Origin: Dimorphilus gyrociliatus | Lineage: Eukaryota > Annelida > Polychaeta > Dinophilidae | Length of the DNA: 64,000 nucleotides | Direction: 5' to 3' | Assembly: GCA_904063045.1 (NCBI GenBank) | Contig: CAJFCJ010000020.1 | Coordinates: 1,294,916 to 1,358,915, forward strand | Part shown: positions 1 to 12,000 of the stretch, one piece after another | Layout: each line of letters opens with the position of its first letter | Numbering within the stretch: position 1 is the first letter of the stretch | Made by a program: the position numbers and the translations under genes | The notes under the pieces: model-generated | The model's database searches: none | What the model saw: only the letters and a program-made list of their open reading frames with translations | Told to the model about the DNA's origin: nothing

Positions 1-1086
1 CTTGCTTTAGTGAATTAATTTTACTAATTTTCCGCTTGAATGAAGGATATAAAAAAGACAGTAAATGACGCTGTTTTTTTCATTCTACGTGCACTTTGAT
101 GTAGAGATGTTTGTTGTATGACTGTGAGTGACAGTGAGATGATGAGAGTGATAGAGAGTGAGAGAGAGATATGCTAAAATTATTTTTCTGCCTTAATATC
201 AATATTTGTTGAAACAACACGCTCGATTTTATTAATAAACAAAAGAAAGGACTATTATATTCATATTCATTAACACTTTGGTTTTTATTTAGACTTCAAT
301 ATATGGGAATGGTTTTTAAGCATATTCAATAGAGTTTGCAATATAACTTATTAGTAATAGGATAGTCTCTTTTAAATAAAAGAAAACTGCATTTTAGTAC
401 TAGTTTTATTTGACTCTTTGGTCTTTTAGGTTCTAAGGGAACTGATCAGAATATTTTCCTCATCAAAATAAAATAGAAAGAAGTTTACCTAGTCTATTAA
501 TAACTCCATTGGCAATGGGCCAAATGATGTATTACTTTTATAAGACTTTTAATAAAGCAAGTCAAATCAGATTCGTCTTGTTGAAGAAGCAGAAATAAAT
601 TATTTAATTAATATTATTGAACAAAAGAAGAAGAAACTCAAGCAGCAAATAGAGAGTTATTTTGGAAAAAGTCACGAAATGCTTGCTTTATGACATTATT
701 AATTAAGGTAAGACAGGAAGTGTACATGTTCCTTGTGGGGAAGCGAAATTTCAAACAAAAGGCTTTTTCTTAACAGCACGATATTTTTGGTAATGAAAGG
801 CAAAGTGTAGATGCCATTATTACTATTACAACCATTACGCCTACTACCGTCTAACGACTTTTCTTATAATAAAGTCTCTAGTCTAAACTAGTGTCATCTA
901 TAGTCAGCCACATGAGATTTTCTTTTTCTTTGCCAGAAGAGTTTCTTTACAATTTTTATTGTTACCAGTTTTTTGATCAATATAATAGGCCTATATTAGG
1001 AAGTTTTTAATACCGATTAGGCTTTAATCATATAGTATAAATATATTCAATTGAATAGGAATATTTACAAAATTGCACATTTGAAT
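1..1086. other. Intergenic AT-rich stretch, no gene seen
   Basis: No open frame with family resemblance was found on either strand. A GA/GT-rich low-complexity patch lies at about 120-172 (repeated gagagtg/gagaga). The palindromic octamer TAGGCCTA, seen in several other noncoding places in this window, lies at 986-993. The promoter of the downstream plus-strand gene must lie here, but no convincing TATA box was picked out. Confidence 0.5.
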
Positions 1087-2556
1087 ATGCTTTACCATCA
1101 AATTTTCTTCCTTGTTTCAACTTTCGTTTATGGAATAGAAAGTAAAGTAGAACTGTTTAACAAAACTGGTGTTAGATTTCCTGGTAGAGTGTTTGGAAGA
1201 TGCGAAAAGACTAGAAATGATCAAAATATATCCGTTACCTATAACAACTGTCATCATCCAGATTGCTCTTGTCCCTCCACTTCTATACCTTATTTTTTGT
1301 TAAAAGAACAGACGCCACAATTTGTCATAATAATTCTAGAAGGACCGATTACCACTAAAGTTTCCTGTGACATTAATAGAATATTGGGACATAAAAGGAG
1401 AAACCCTAACGGGTGTCCTGTTGCTATTACTCTTGTACCTCATCACATTGGAACTGACTATTGTGTTTTAAGGAAGCTTACTAATCGTGGATACGATGTT
1501 CTGCTTCACCCGGAAACTAGAGAATCAGAAATAGCAGACGAAGAAGAAACCGATGTAGCCAAGTATTGGAAAGCTGCAGATTTCGATAAGTGGAGAATAA
1601 AACTTCAAGATGAGAAGGAACGACTGGAGAAATTAGCTCAAATCAAAATAAAAGGTAATTTCAATATAGACTAGGATTCATTCTATTAGTGTAGCTGTGT
1701 TATTTCGTCAATAGGTTATCGAATGTCTAGAGTAGTCACAGCGACAGAAGCTCAAATGAGAGCAGCTAAAGAAGTAGGATTTGAGTTTGATTCGACTAAT
1801 CGAGAAATTCAAATAGATAGACAACCACTGGGATCATACGTGTCAAAAGGGGATAAAGATAAAATACCCTTTTTCTATTGGCCTTACACCCTAGATAATC
1901 AAGATGCTTTACCATGTAAATATAATGAAGATAATGTTAAATTTTGTCCAAAGACAGCAAATTTTAAAGGGATGTGGGAATTGCCTAAATATATCTTGGG
2001 AAAAGTAATTCATAACGATTCGGTTGGTTTCAATCTTATGTACGGTTGCGAACAATTTGACTCGCCTTACCTCTGCACACCAAATGGTGACGCTGAATCG
2101 GCTTTCGATATCCTGATGACTAATTTAGAACAAAGATATCTTACTAATAGAGCACCGCTAATTATCAATATGAAGGCATCTACTCTATCAGATCACGTAG
2201 TAATAGCAGACGCCCTAGAAGCTTTCATTAGCAAAGCACAAGAAATATACAAAGACGACGTGTGGTTTGCAACAGCATCAAACTTAGTCCAGTGGTTAAA
2301 AGCTGGAAGAGGAATACAAGTTGACGAACTAATAAATTATTCAAAATTCTCTTGCAATTATTATAAAGAATTTCCTTGTGAACCTCAAGGTCACGAATGT
2401 CCTTACAAACCAAATTCACAATGTCCCGAAGTCAAAGAAGATGAGAAAGCGAAGGAAGTAAAATTAGTATCTGAACTTAGCGGTTTATTCGGCGATGGAA
2501 AAATTTTAGTAATAGTTCAAACTGTATTTTTATTGATTTTATTTGTATTTCTCTAA
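1087..2556 (+). CDS. Chitin-deacetylase-like secreted protein, probably catalytically inactive
   Basis: Two exons, 1087-1654 and 1715-2556, joined in phase 1 through a 60-base intron; 469 residues. The ATG at 1087 opens a good signal peptide (MLYHQIFFLVSTFVYG). The body follows metazoan chitin-deacetylase-like proteins of the CDA4/5 type (NodB fold): TPQFVIIILEGPI stands where the family has TPQFV.xTFDDA, then RRNPNGCP, TDYCVLRKLTNRGYDV, GFEFDS, FYWPYTLD, GMWELP and TNRAPLIINMKA. All metal-binding and catalytic motifs look lost: the DD of motif 1 is EG, the HxxxH of motif 2 keeps one His (LLHPETRE), and RxPF is replaced. No chitin-binding or LDLa domain precedes it. The C-terminus ends in a hydrophobic run (about residues 452-469) with no cytoplasmic tail, suggesting a GPI anchor or tail anchor. 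A polyadenylation signal follows at 2580. Family assignment is good; inactivity is inferred. Confidence 0.8.
1655..1714 (+). other. Intron of the chitin-deacetylase-like gene
   Basis: Donor GTAATT at 1655 and acceptor ATAG ending at 1714. Splicing restores a single frame: the last G of exon 1 joins GT of exon 2 to give Gly, followed by Tyr-Arg-Met. Without splicing the first frame stops at 1674. The 60-base length is typical of this locus. Confidence 0.85.
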
Positions 2557-2579
2557 TTAAAAGAAATTTTCCATTTGCT

Positions 2580-2585
2580 AATAAA
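2580..2585 (+). terminator. Polyadenylation signal AATAAA
   Basis: Canonical AATAAA 24 bases after the stop codon of the chitin-deacetylase-like gene, followed by AT-rich sequence. Confidence 0.55.
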
Positions 2586-3001
2586 TAATATATTTAAAAA
2601 AAACTCAACATCAAGGAGATATATGATAAGTTTGATAAAATTAACAAGAAAATACTATTAATCTATGATAAGAATATCATTAGATAGAACTGTTATATTA
2701 TTATTAATATATGTCAATTTAGCATACTTTTATACAGATTATAAGATATGTAGTCTTCATACTATACAAGTATAGTATCGAGTTGTATAAATTACAAGCT
2801 AAATTTATTGTAAAGCGTATAAATAGTTGTAAATATTAGTTTTGGAAAAGTGGTTATTACATTTGTAATATCACAGTAAACAGTAAAAGACTTTGATAAA
2901 AAAAACAGTTTAAAAAATATATCACATATATAAATTATTTGTAGAAAAAGTTTATACTTTTTAATTAGAAATTTTGAATAGAGTACAGTTAAAAATTTTA
3001 A
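2586..3001. other. Convergent intergenic gap
   Basis: AT-rich 0.4 kb between the 3' ends of the deacetylase-like gene (+) and the SRCR receptor (-). A perfect 9-bp inverted repeat with a 2-base spacer lies at 2759-2778 (ATACTATAC-AA-GTATAGTAT). No coding potential seen. Confidence 0.5.
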
Positions 3002-6000
3002 TCAAGCGTCAAACTCTTCATTTTCAACAAGATTCAAATCTGAAGATACAGAACTTCTAACATTCTTTTCATAAACTCTCATATCTGAGGGTTCTGACAT
3101 TTTTTCGTAAATTCTATTTGAAAATTGTAAGCCATCATTATTTGCTGAAAATGGATCTGGTAATTCTGACATTCGAGTTGGTCTTGGAGTTTGTAATCTC
3201 TCTCTTCTTGTTTTATAACAAATGAAAAAGGCAATTAATATTAATATAACCAGTCCAACAGCACAAGAGACGCCGATAATTGTTGATTTGCTTATTGAAT
3301 TATCCTTTTGCTTATTCTGTTTAACCTGTGGGGATGCTGTTGATGCTAATTTTAGTGTTGAGCTTTTTGGCGCTGACGTAGATGAACTAATTGTTGATTT
3401 GGTCTTTGCTGTTATTGAGCTAGGCGTTACTTTGGTAATTCGTGATTTTGTAGATGTTATTTCTGTAGTTTGTGAGTTTGTTACTTCGGTAGATACTGAT
3501 CCTGTGGATGTTTCTTTGGTAGTTCGTGATCTTGTAGGTGTTACTTTGGTGGTCTCAATAGTATTCTGTTTTGTAATTATAGGGACTGAACAGGACACAC
3601 CTGCGCCAGGTTTAGTTAAACAAAAGTATGAATCAAAGAAGGAGTATTCACAGTCATCTATGGATGTTGCATTTTCAGGACAAGTAAATTTATTAAAAAA
3701 TTTTCTGAGGTCGTTTATTGGGTTGGTGACTTTTAAAACACGACCTTTTTCGTAGCCCAGATAATTGCAAATCACTCTGGCCTCATTTACACCAAAAGTA
3801 TCTGCACAAATCCAACCTCTCTCCGTAGAAGATTCAATCTCAATAGTTACTATTCCTTCATTGGTACTAGAAGAGAGCACAATGTTGCTTATTTCTAATT
3901 CTTTTTCGAAGCAGTGAACATATAATGGAATTCCATAGTATCCACAATGTGCTGAATTACAATTAAAAAGAGAAGAATCCGCTTCTGTGCATAAAAATGA
4001 AGGCCAATAACCGTTCATTGATCCAGTATGGAGACCTGAACCTTTTATTTTTAAACCGGATTTATAATTCTTCATCTTGCAAAATAGATTAGCAGCTATT
4101 GAATTGTCACTGAGGCTACATATGCTGTAACATTTTCCATCAACACAAATTTCTGCTCTGTTATTAGAGGTAATTTCTAATTTGAACGTGTTATAGCAGA
4201 GGACTCCAGCCGCAAAGTTAACATTATAAATATCGGCGAGTTTTCGCTCCCCAGCTCCCTCTTTTATATTTTTACAATCACGAAGTTTCTTCTCTTCTCC
4301 AGTGCATTTAATGTTGTGAAAGGCAATAGGAAGATCAGTCGAATGGCTAAGACGATAGTGATAACCCGATGAATAGCCCAATTCTCTGCAGCTAACCATC
4401 GCCTCTTTATTAGTAAAGCCTTTGTTGAATATCGCAGCTGGCGACATATTTCCTCGTTTCGTAGCAATGATAAAAGTATAGGGCATTGCCAAGTTATTTT
4501 GTTTAAGTTTCATCAACGACCAATTTGTTGCTTTAAATATATGATATAGGAAATGAAGTAGATGTTTAATATTTATTATTTAACACTTACTTAATGGTTT
4601 CGTCACCGTGTTTGAGCAGACAACGCTAGCGTAAGTTTTTGACTTACAACCCTTATATTTGAATTGAACACTACATTGATCATATGATGTTTCTTCACCA
4701 GTCTTGCATTTTACGTTTGCATAGTTGTAATCATGAAATCTGTATTCAAAAGTTTTAATATGCTTATTGAAAAATTAATAACTTGTTTACTTACTCTGTT
4801 AACTCTTTTTTGTTTTTCTTCATGTAAAGAGGTAGAAATGCCGAGCCATTTATTATAGTTGCGTAGTTAAAACCGTGAGTTTTGCATGCAACGAGAGCTT
4901 CCCTCTGTGAAAATGAATCACTGCATACAAGTTGCCATGATCCATCCTCTTTATTGAAAGCTTGAATAGCCCCTTCAAACGAAGTATAATCTCTCCCAAT
5001 AATAGCTAAAAATTGATAGAGTAGACTTAAGAAACTATTTTAACAAGATAATTTCAAATTCTTACGTGAATTGACGCATTTGATAAAGGCATCTTGCTTA
5101 TGAGTCATGCATGGAGCCGGTCTCTGGCTAGGTAAACTATTGGTTGAACTAGGATACGGTTTAGGAATAAAAAAATCAAAACCAGTATGGGGACATTCAC
5201 GAAGAGTCTTTTCCTGTCCTGAACACTTTAGGTTATGTACCCAAATAGGAATCTTGTCCAGTCCAGTATCTTTTTCATATTCTGTTGTATCTTTCAGGAT
5301 AAAACCTTCGCTAAAACCATTTTGCTTGCAAAGTATACTAGCAGAAACTTGATTAAATGCAATATTGCATAATGTCGCTCTTGTACCACCAACCTCAACC
5401 ATAACTCTACCTTCTGATGATGATCCATTTATGGAAAATTCTATAGTTTTCTCACTCGTATCATTGAAACATATAACAGCGGCATCATGTTGATCACTGC
5501 AGTTGTTTAATTCAAATCTATTTCCTCTTTCACAGTCAAGAAGGTTTTTCTCCGTTCCTTAAAAAAATTCTTATTTAATTCCTTTACGAAATATACTTAA
5601 ACTCTTTTAATACCTAGACACGAAACATTGCTCATTATATAAGGGTGTTCAATATCAGAGGGAAAATATTTTATATGGCGATAGGCTTTTCCATGAGTAA
5701 AGCCGACCGATCGACAAGCAACAACAGCATCCTCATCATCCCAACCGTTTCCGCATATTTTCCACTTGGTTTTTAAATAATCCACAAATACTCTTCCACT
5801 CTTATCCTTTTCAAGAACTATTTTCTTTTCTACAAAATTTGTTATATTTTAATATTAATTGATCAAGAAAATTGAAAAAGCTTTCAACATACGCGGATTG
5901 TCTAAATTTCGCTTATGAAAGCAAGCCGCTGATGCATAAGTATTAGTAATGCATTTTCTAGTAGAAATCAGGTCGGAAAATTTTTGTAACCTTGGATTAA

Positions 6001-9000
6001 AATCTAACTGATTTGAGAATACACTTGTTCGAGGAAAAATATTTCCATAGGCGGAACAACAGATGGCCAAACCGTAGTCAAAACCCAGCTTAATGCATGC
6101 TTCATTGGCTATTTCATCAGTAAAATTGTCAGAACATATCACCTGCCAAGTATTATTTGTATAAATTTGAAGAGGTCCTGATGTATTCTTTGATGTATAC
6201 TTGTAAAAGCGAACTAGAGCAATTGAAATACTTTAAGTAATCATATTAATCGTAAATTTATATTTAAAATTACCTGAATGAAAGCATTCAACTCCAGCAT
6301 CTTCTTCATGATTTCTACAAAATAGCCGTGTAGCTGGTTTCCAACCGGTTGTTGAACACCGAAGAAGTGAAGTTTCGTTGCCATTGCACCTGAAACCATT
6401 GGCATAGATAGGTCCAGAACCAGGGCCAAAGTGACTGTTATAGAGCGGACGCCCGTCTAATTTAAAAATCGAATATTACTATTCAAGTATATATTTTGGA
6501 GTAGATATTTACCAGCGTAACCCATCATACGACACATAACTTTAGCATCGTTAGCTCCCCAGAGATCATCGCACAATGTTCCCCAAACTCCATCTACAGC
6601 AACCTGGATTGTTCCACGAGAAGAATTTCCCTTTCCTATCCTGAAGTAAACACCGTGATTCCTGTAGCAGATTACACCTGCAGCATGCTTACTCTTGCAC
6701 GTCTTTATATTTCCCCATCCAATGTGTTTACAATCTCCAATTCTTTTTTCATTTCCGTTGCAATTAAATTTATTACTCCAATAAGGTCCATTAAATGGAG
6801 AATAAAACACATTACTTTCTTCATTATGTTGATAGGCCTGTCCACCGTTGAAACCTAAACTTCGGCAAACAACCTTAGCATCTTCATCAGTCCACCCATC
6901 GGCACATAAACGACCTTCAACACCTGCAATTTTCACCTTTACCTTTCCAGTACTTTGATCTTTAACACCATTTTCCAACCTAATTTCGTACTCTATATAA
7001 AGGAGAAACATGTAAAAATTTACTTCAAAAAATGCAACTCTCTCTAACCATTGGTTGGTAAAATTTTATTATGACTACATGCAACTGAAGCATATTCAAG
7101 GTCTTGGCAGCTTTGCAACTTGCAGCTGCTGAGTGAGGATTCATTGCCATACTTGCAAGAAATTTTCACCATTGAACCTGCACGTGTGTCAATTCCATAT
7201 GCATTACAGCAAAAGGATATTCCATACTGAAAACCCATCGTACGGCAGACGACAGAAGCCTCCTTATTAGTAAAACCTTTATTGCAAACTTTAAACCAAT
7301 TATCGTATGTATTTGAATCTTGATAAATTTTAACGAGACCATGAGCCACTTTATCAAAAGCTCTAGGCTTAGAATATTCGATTTTAGCCTTTCGATAGCA
7401 ATAAACACCTGCAGATGATCCATATTGTCTGCAGGTATCGGCAGTTGGATAAAACTCTCCGTTTGGACATTCAAAAATGTTCTTTTCATTTCCTTTACAG
7501 AATACTTGTGATACGAAGAATGGATTATTTCGACTACAGATGGAAAAAATCAAGATTATACAGTTTTAATAAGTTGTAGCTTGTACTCAAATACATACTC
7601 GTTTGTATCAGCTTTATGAACAGACCCATCACTGAAACCAAGAGATTGACAGAAGACTTTTGCAGATAAGTAATTCCAGGATGAACCACAAACACTTCCC
7701 CATATTCCATTATAATAAACTTGTACTCTACCATAAGAAGTGTCATCAAACTTTTTGAAGTCTTTGGAGATAATTCTATATTTTATAGCCGTTTCTTCAG
7801 TTGAGCAAATTACTCCAGCAGCGTTGTCATTTGATATACAACCTGTATGTTGTCCGAGCGGTGACAATTTACACTCAGATATATTATCTTCCTTTCCAGT
7901 ACAATTAATAGAAAATAGAAAAGGCGCTGATCCAAGTCTTGCCCCATGGTAACTGAACGGGAAGCCTGATACGAATGTACTCTTCTTACCAAATGATTTA
8001 CAAATAACACTGGCTGTTTCTACAGTCATGTTTTTTCCACATATATAACCTTTAATACCGTTCTTTTCAACTTCAATACTTCCAGAAATAATTTCTCGAC
8101 TTGGTCCACTCTCTGGTCCATTTAAGTGCAATTTCATTTCTATATGAAAAAAGACATTTATATTGATGTAATTATCGTAAAATTTAATAAATTACCTTTC
8201 GTAGTTTTTATATCGTTTGAACACAATAGGCTTACGAAATCAGAACACTGTCCATATTCAAGTTTACAGTCACTAAATTTTTTTGCATTGGAAACACAAT
8301 TAACTTTCTTAACCATGTTTGAATCTTTTGTAATTGCTTTGTTATTCATATTATGAATATTGCAACAAAACAATTGGCCACTTGAATAGCCGAATTCTTT
8401 ACATATTAAATCGACAGTCTTCTGATCAACAGCATTTTGGCAAACAGAAACCCACTGATTCTTCGGTCTTTGGTAAACTTGTAATTGACCATAATTTGGT
8501 ACACTCGAACGAGCATCGTATATTCTAACTAAATAGATAATAGAAGATTATCTTAATGATAGGTCACATATGCTAATATTAAAAGAAAGTAATTACCATC
8601 TTCATAGCATATAACTGTAACATCATTGTTGTGTTTTAGACAAGCTGAATAGGTAATATATGAAGGGTCATGGGGCCTGGGGGGCGACCAACCAGAACTA
8701 GAGCATTCCTGTTTTAAAAATAGAAAAATATGAGTGGTTACAACTTAAAGAAGCTATCATTTGCTGTTTAACCCACATATATATCTTTGACATTTTCTCG
8801 ACAATTCAATCCCATAGACCATATTGGTCCTGTACCTTTGGGGTATTCTGTCCTGCATAGGGTGAATAACTCACATAAAAAATTTTTATTGCTGTCCAAA
8901 TAATTAGCTACCTGTCACGCAAACCTCCTGTGAACTTTGGATTTATTGTTCTACAGATGGCGCTAGCCTCTAAATTGTCGAAGTAATTAAGATTGCAGAA

Positions 9001-12000
9001 TGTTCCAGTTTCACCGTTAATTGTAATATCTACCCTTCCTTTTCTATTCTTTTCGTCGCTAAGCTTAAACTTTATAGAATTTTTGTCAAGACAGAGAACT
9101 CCTGCTGGTCCAGAGTTGCACATTTCAGTGATATTACCATATCCTGAGTGTTGACAGTCATTTAATGAAGTTTCTGATCCCTTACATTTTAAGCTATCTA
9201 GCCAATAGATGGCTGTCCGACTTGACTGATAGTGTTTATATGCTATTCCTTGAGTATAAATAGGGTTTTTTTGTCTGCAAAACACTGTAGCATCTTCATC
9301 TGACCAACCATTAGCGCAGATAAATCCATCAATACCACTATAATTTATGATAGGTACTCCTGCATAATCTCTAACAGTTGACGAAATCTTTACAATAAAG
9401 AAATCGAGAGGTTCGCTTTTATAGCACATTGCAGACGCATATCCGATTTGTGCGTCGCATTGAAGCCCATATACCCAATCTGACTTTTTATATGTACACT
9501 CTTGTAACTTCTTTTCAGAGCCTTTGCATTCGTATTCAGAATGCATATACCGTATATACTCCTCATATCTCCCTTTTATTGAATAAGCCGCTCGTCCATT
9601 ATTATAACCCAATTGTCGGCATGCTACTTTCGCATCTCTATCATCCCATCCTTCGGCACATATAGAGTACCAATTGCTAACGGTACCACTTTGAACAGCT
9701 ATTTTCAATGCTCCGGCCACCATATTTACACTTTTTGACCCAATCAACTGTAAATTTCTAATGCATTTGAAAAGCGGAATATATACAAACTGACAAAAAG
9801 AAGTCTTTTTCCAGCCTCGATTAGCGCATTGAAGTATACTTTTTTCATCTCCATCACATTTAGTGACCTGCGTAAAAAAAGGCAAATTGTTTTTTTTGGG
9901 CCCATAAGCTATCAAACCCTTTTCATATCCTGCTTGCGAGCAAACAACTGAAGCTTCTTCATTTTTTAAATCCTGGCCACAAATTTGCCCTACTTGTCCG
10001 TCATAAGTAACTGTGAGATAACCGGAGGAACCTTCGGATAACTGAAAATTTACGTTTTTCATAAAACATAACACTCCAGCCTCCTTTCTATTAGCACTGT
10101 TACAGTCACTTAGTTGATCATTATTGAAAACACAATCTTGTAAATTTTTTTCAGAGCCTTTACACTTTATATTTGTAATCCAAAAAGGGATACGGCTTTG
10201 CGTATTGAAATTATATGCTTTACCATCGTTGAACCCCATTTGTCGACAAAAGATTCCTGCCTCTTTGTCTCCCCATTGTTTATAACAAACTTTCCCAATA
10301 ATACCATACTTTCTTATGCGCACATATCCTGTATAATTCATCTGTCTATCGCTTTTAACCATGTAAACTTCCACAGATTCATCAAATGATTTGTTAGCAC
10401 AAGCCACAGATGCAAAATTCCACTGTTGATCAGGACATTTTTCGCCATCTCTCTCGTGTGCACAATTTAATATACTCGATTCATTGCCCACACATCTAAC
10501 ATTTCTTATAGCATAACTTCTATATCCAGACTATAAAGGATAAAAAAGAATGTAAACTTTAGGTGCGTTTAAACATCAATAGATTGACGTAGGAAAATAC
10601 CTCGAAAAAGTTTGTTCTTAAGGATTTAGCATACTGATAGCCTAACTCTCGACAAACAACATTGGCTTCTAACTGGCCAAAATTCAATGCACAAACTAGC
10701 CCCCAACCGAACGCTGTATGAATTTGAACTTGACCACTAGTAGTTTTATTTACTAGATTTTCGTTTTCAGGAAACAAACGAACTGGAAGAATTTTGTATA
10801 AATATAGATATTATCGTTTTGTCTAGATATACGAAACTATTTTTGTAGCATTTGACGCCTGCGTCTGAACGGTGACTAAGACAACTTGGTTTGGTAGTGG
10901 CTCGGAATCCATAATTTGAACACTGAAAGATAGAAAGTTCATTTCCAGAACAATAAGCTCCAGAAAAATATATAAGGCCTATTCCCTGACCAAAGTGCGA
11001 TTGCCTAAAAAAGATTATACAATATACGTGGGCAATTCATTGAGTCTGAATCGTGACAACTTACATATAGGCTTTACCATCTGTGTATTTTTCATTTAAC
11101 GATCGACACAAGATTCGCGCGCTGATATCACTCCACAACTCATCACATATTGTGCCTGTTTGGTTCATAAAGGTTACGAGAATGGTACCCGAATCTTGGT
11201 TAGGACCACCAATTAGCTCTATCTCTGGTGGAGAATCGTTAAAACATAGAACCCCAGCATCTCTATGGCAACTTTTCCTAATTGGCAGTCGCCCACATTG
11301 GTCAATATTTGCTTCGGTTCCCTTGCAATTTACACCAGTCATAACGAAAGGCCCCCGACCTAGGGACAAGTATTGGTAGGCAATACCACTTTTAAAGTTC
11401 TAAGGGGAAAAGGATATTTTGTTGATATCGAGCATAAAATCGATATTGCAGGAAATATATGTTTGAAAAATTAATTTTCTCAATACCAACCAACATTCGA
11501 CAAGCCACTTTAGCGTTATTATCTGTCCATCCTACATTACAGACCCTACCGGACATTCCTTTCCCGATAGTTGCCCTTAGACGTCCAACATAATTGGCTG
11601 AATAATATCCGCCTTCAAGTGAAAGAGTTGTACCTATTTGATTATATTAAATTGTTTAGAGTTTCTGCCTGTACATGCTTTTATAAATAAATATAAAAAA
11701 AGAATTGAATTATTAATTGCCTTGTGATTCTCCATTATAGCAAACAACTGAAGCATAATTTTGAGAAATATCAGAGCAATATTGATTTCCAACTTGATAT
11801 TTGCAAGAGCCCAAATTAGTGCTATTATTTGTACATATGAAATTCGATGCGATAAGACCTCTATACGGTTGATAGCCCTCGACACTACAACATAGCGATT
11901 TTCCATTTTTAAAGCCGTATTGAGTACAAACAAGCTATGGATAGAAGATATAAAAAAGAAAAATCCATTATTTATATGAACAAGATTAAAGCAAAAAAGA

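Noticed and set aside
3222-3755. 177-codon open frame on the plus strand
   Set aside because: It is exactly antisense to the Thr/Ser-rich stalk and membrane helix of the SRCR receptor; the low-complexity codons keep the opposite strand open. No family resemblance.
8954-8965. AGATGGCGCTA, a good CTCF-like match
   Set aside because: It lies inside a coding exon of the SRCR receptor and is explained by the codons for Ser-Ala-Ile-Cys, so it was not counted as regulatory.
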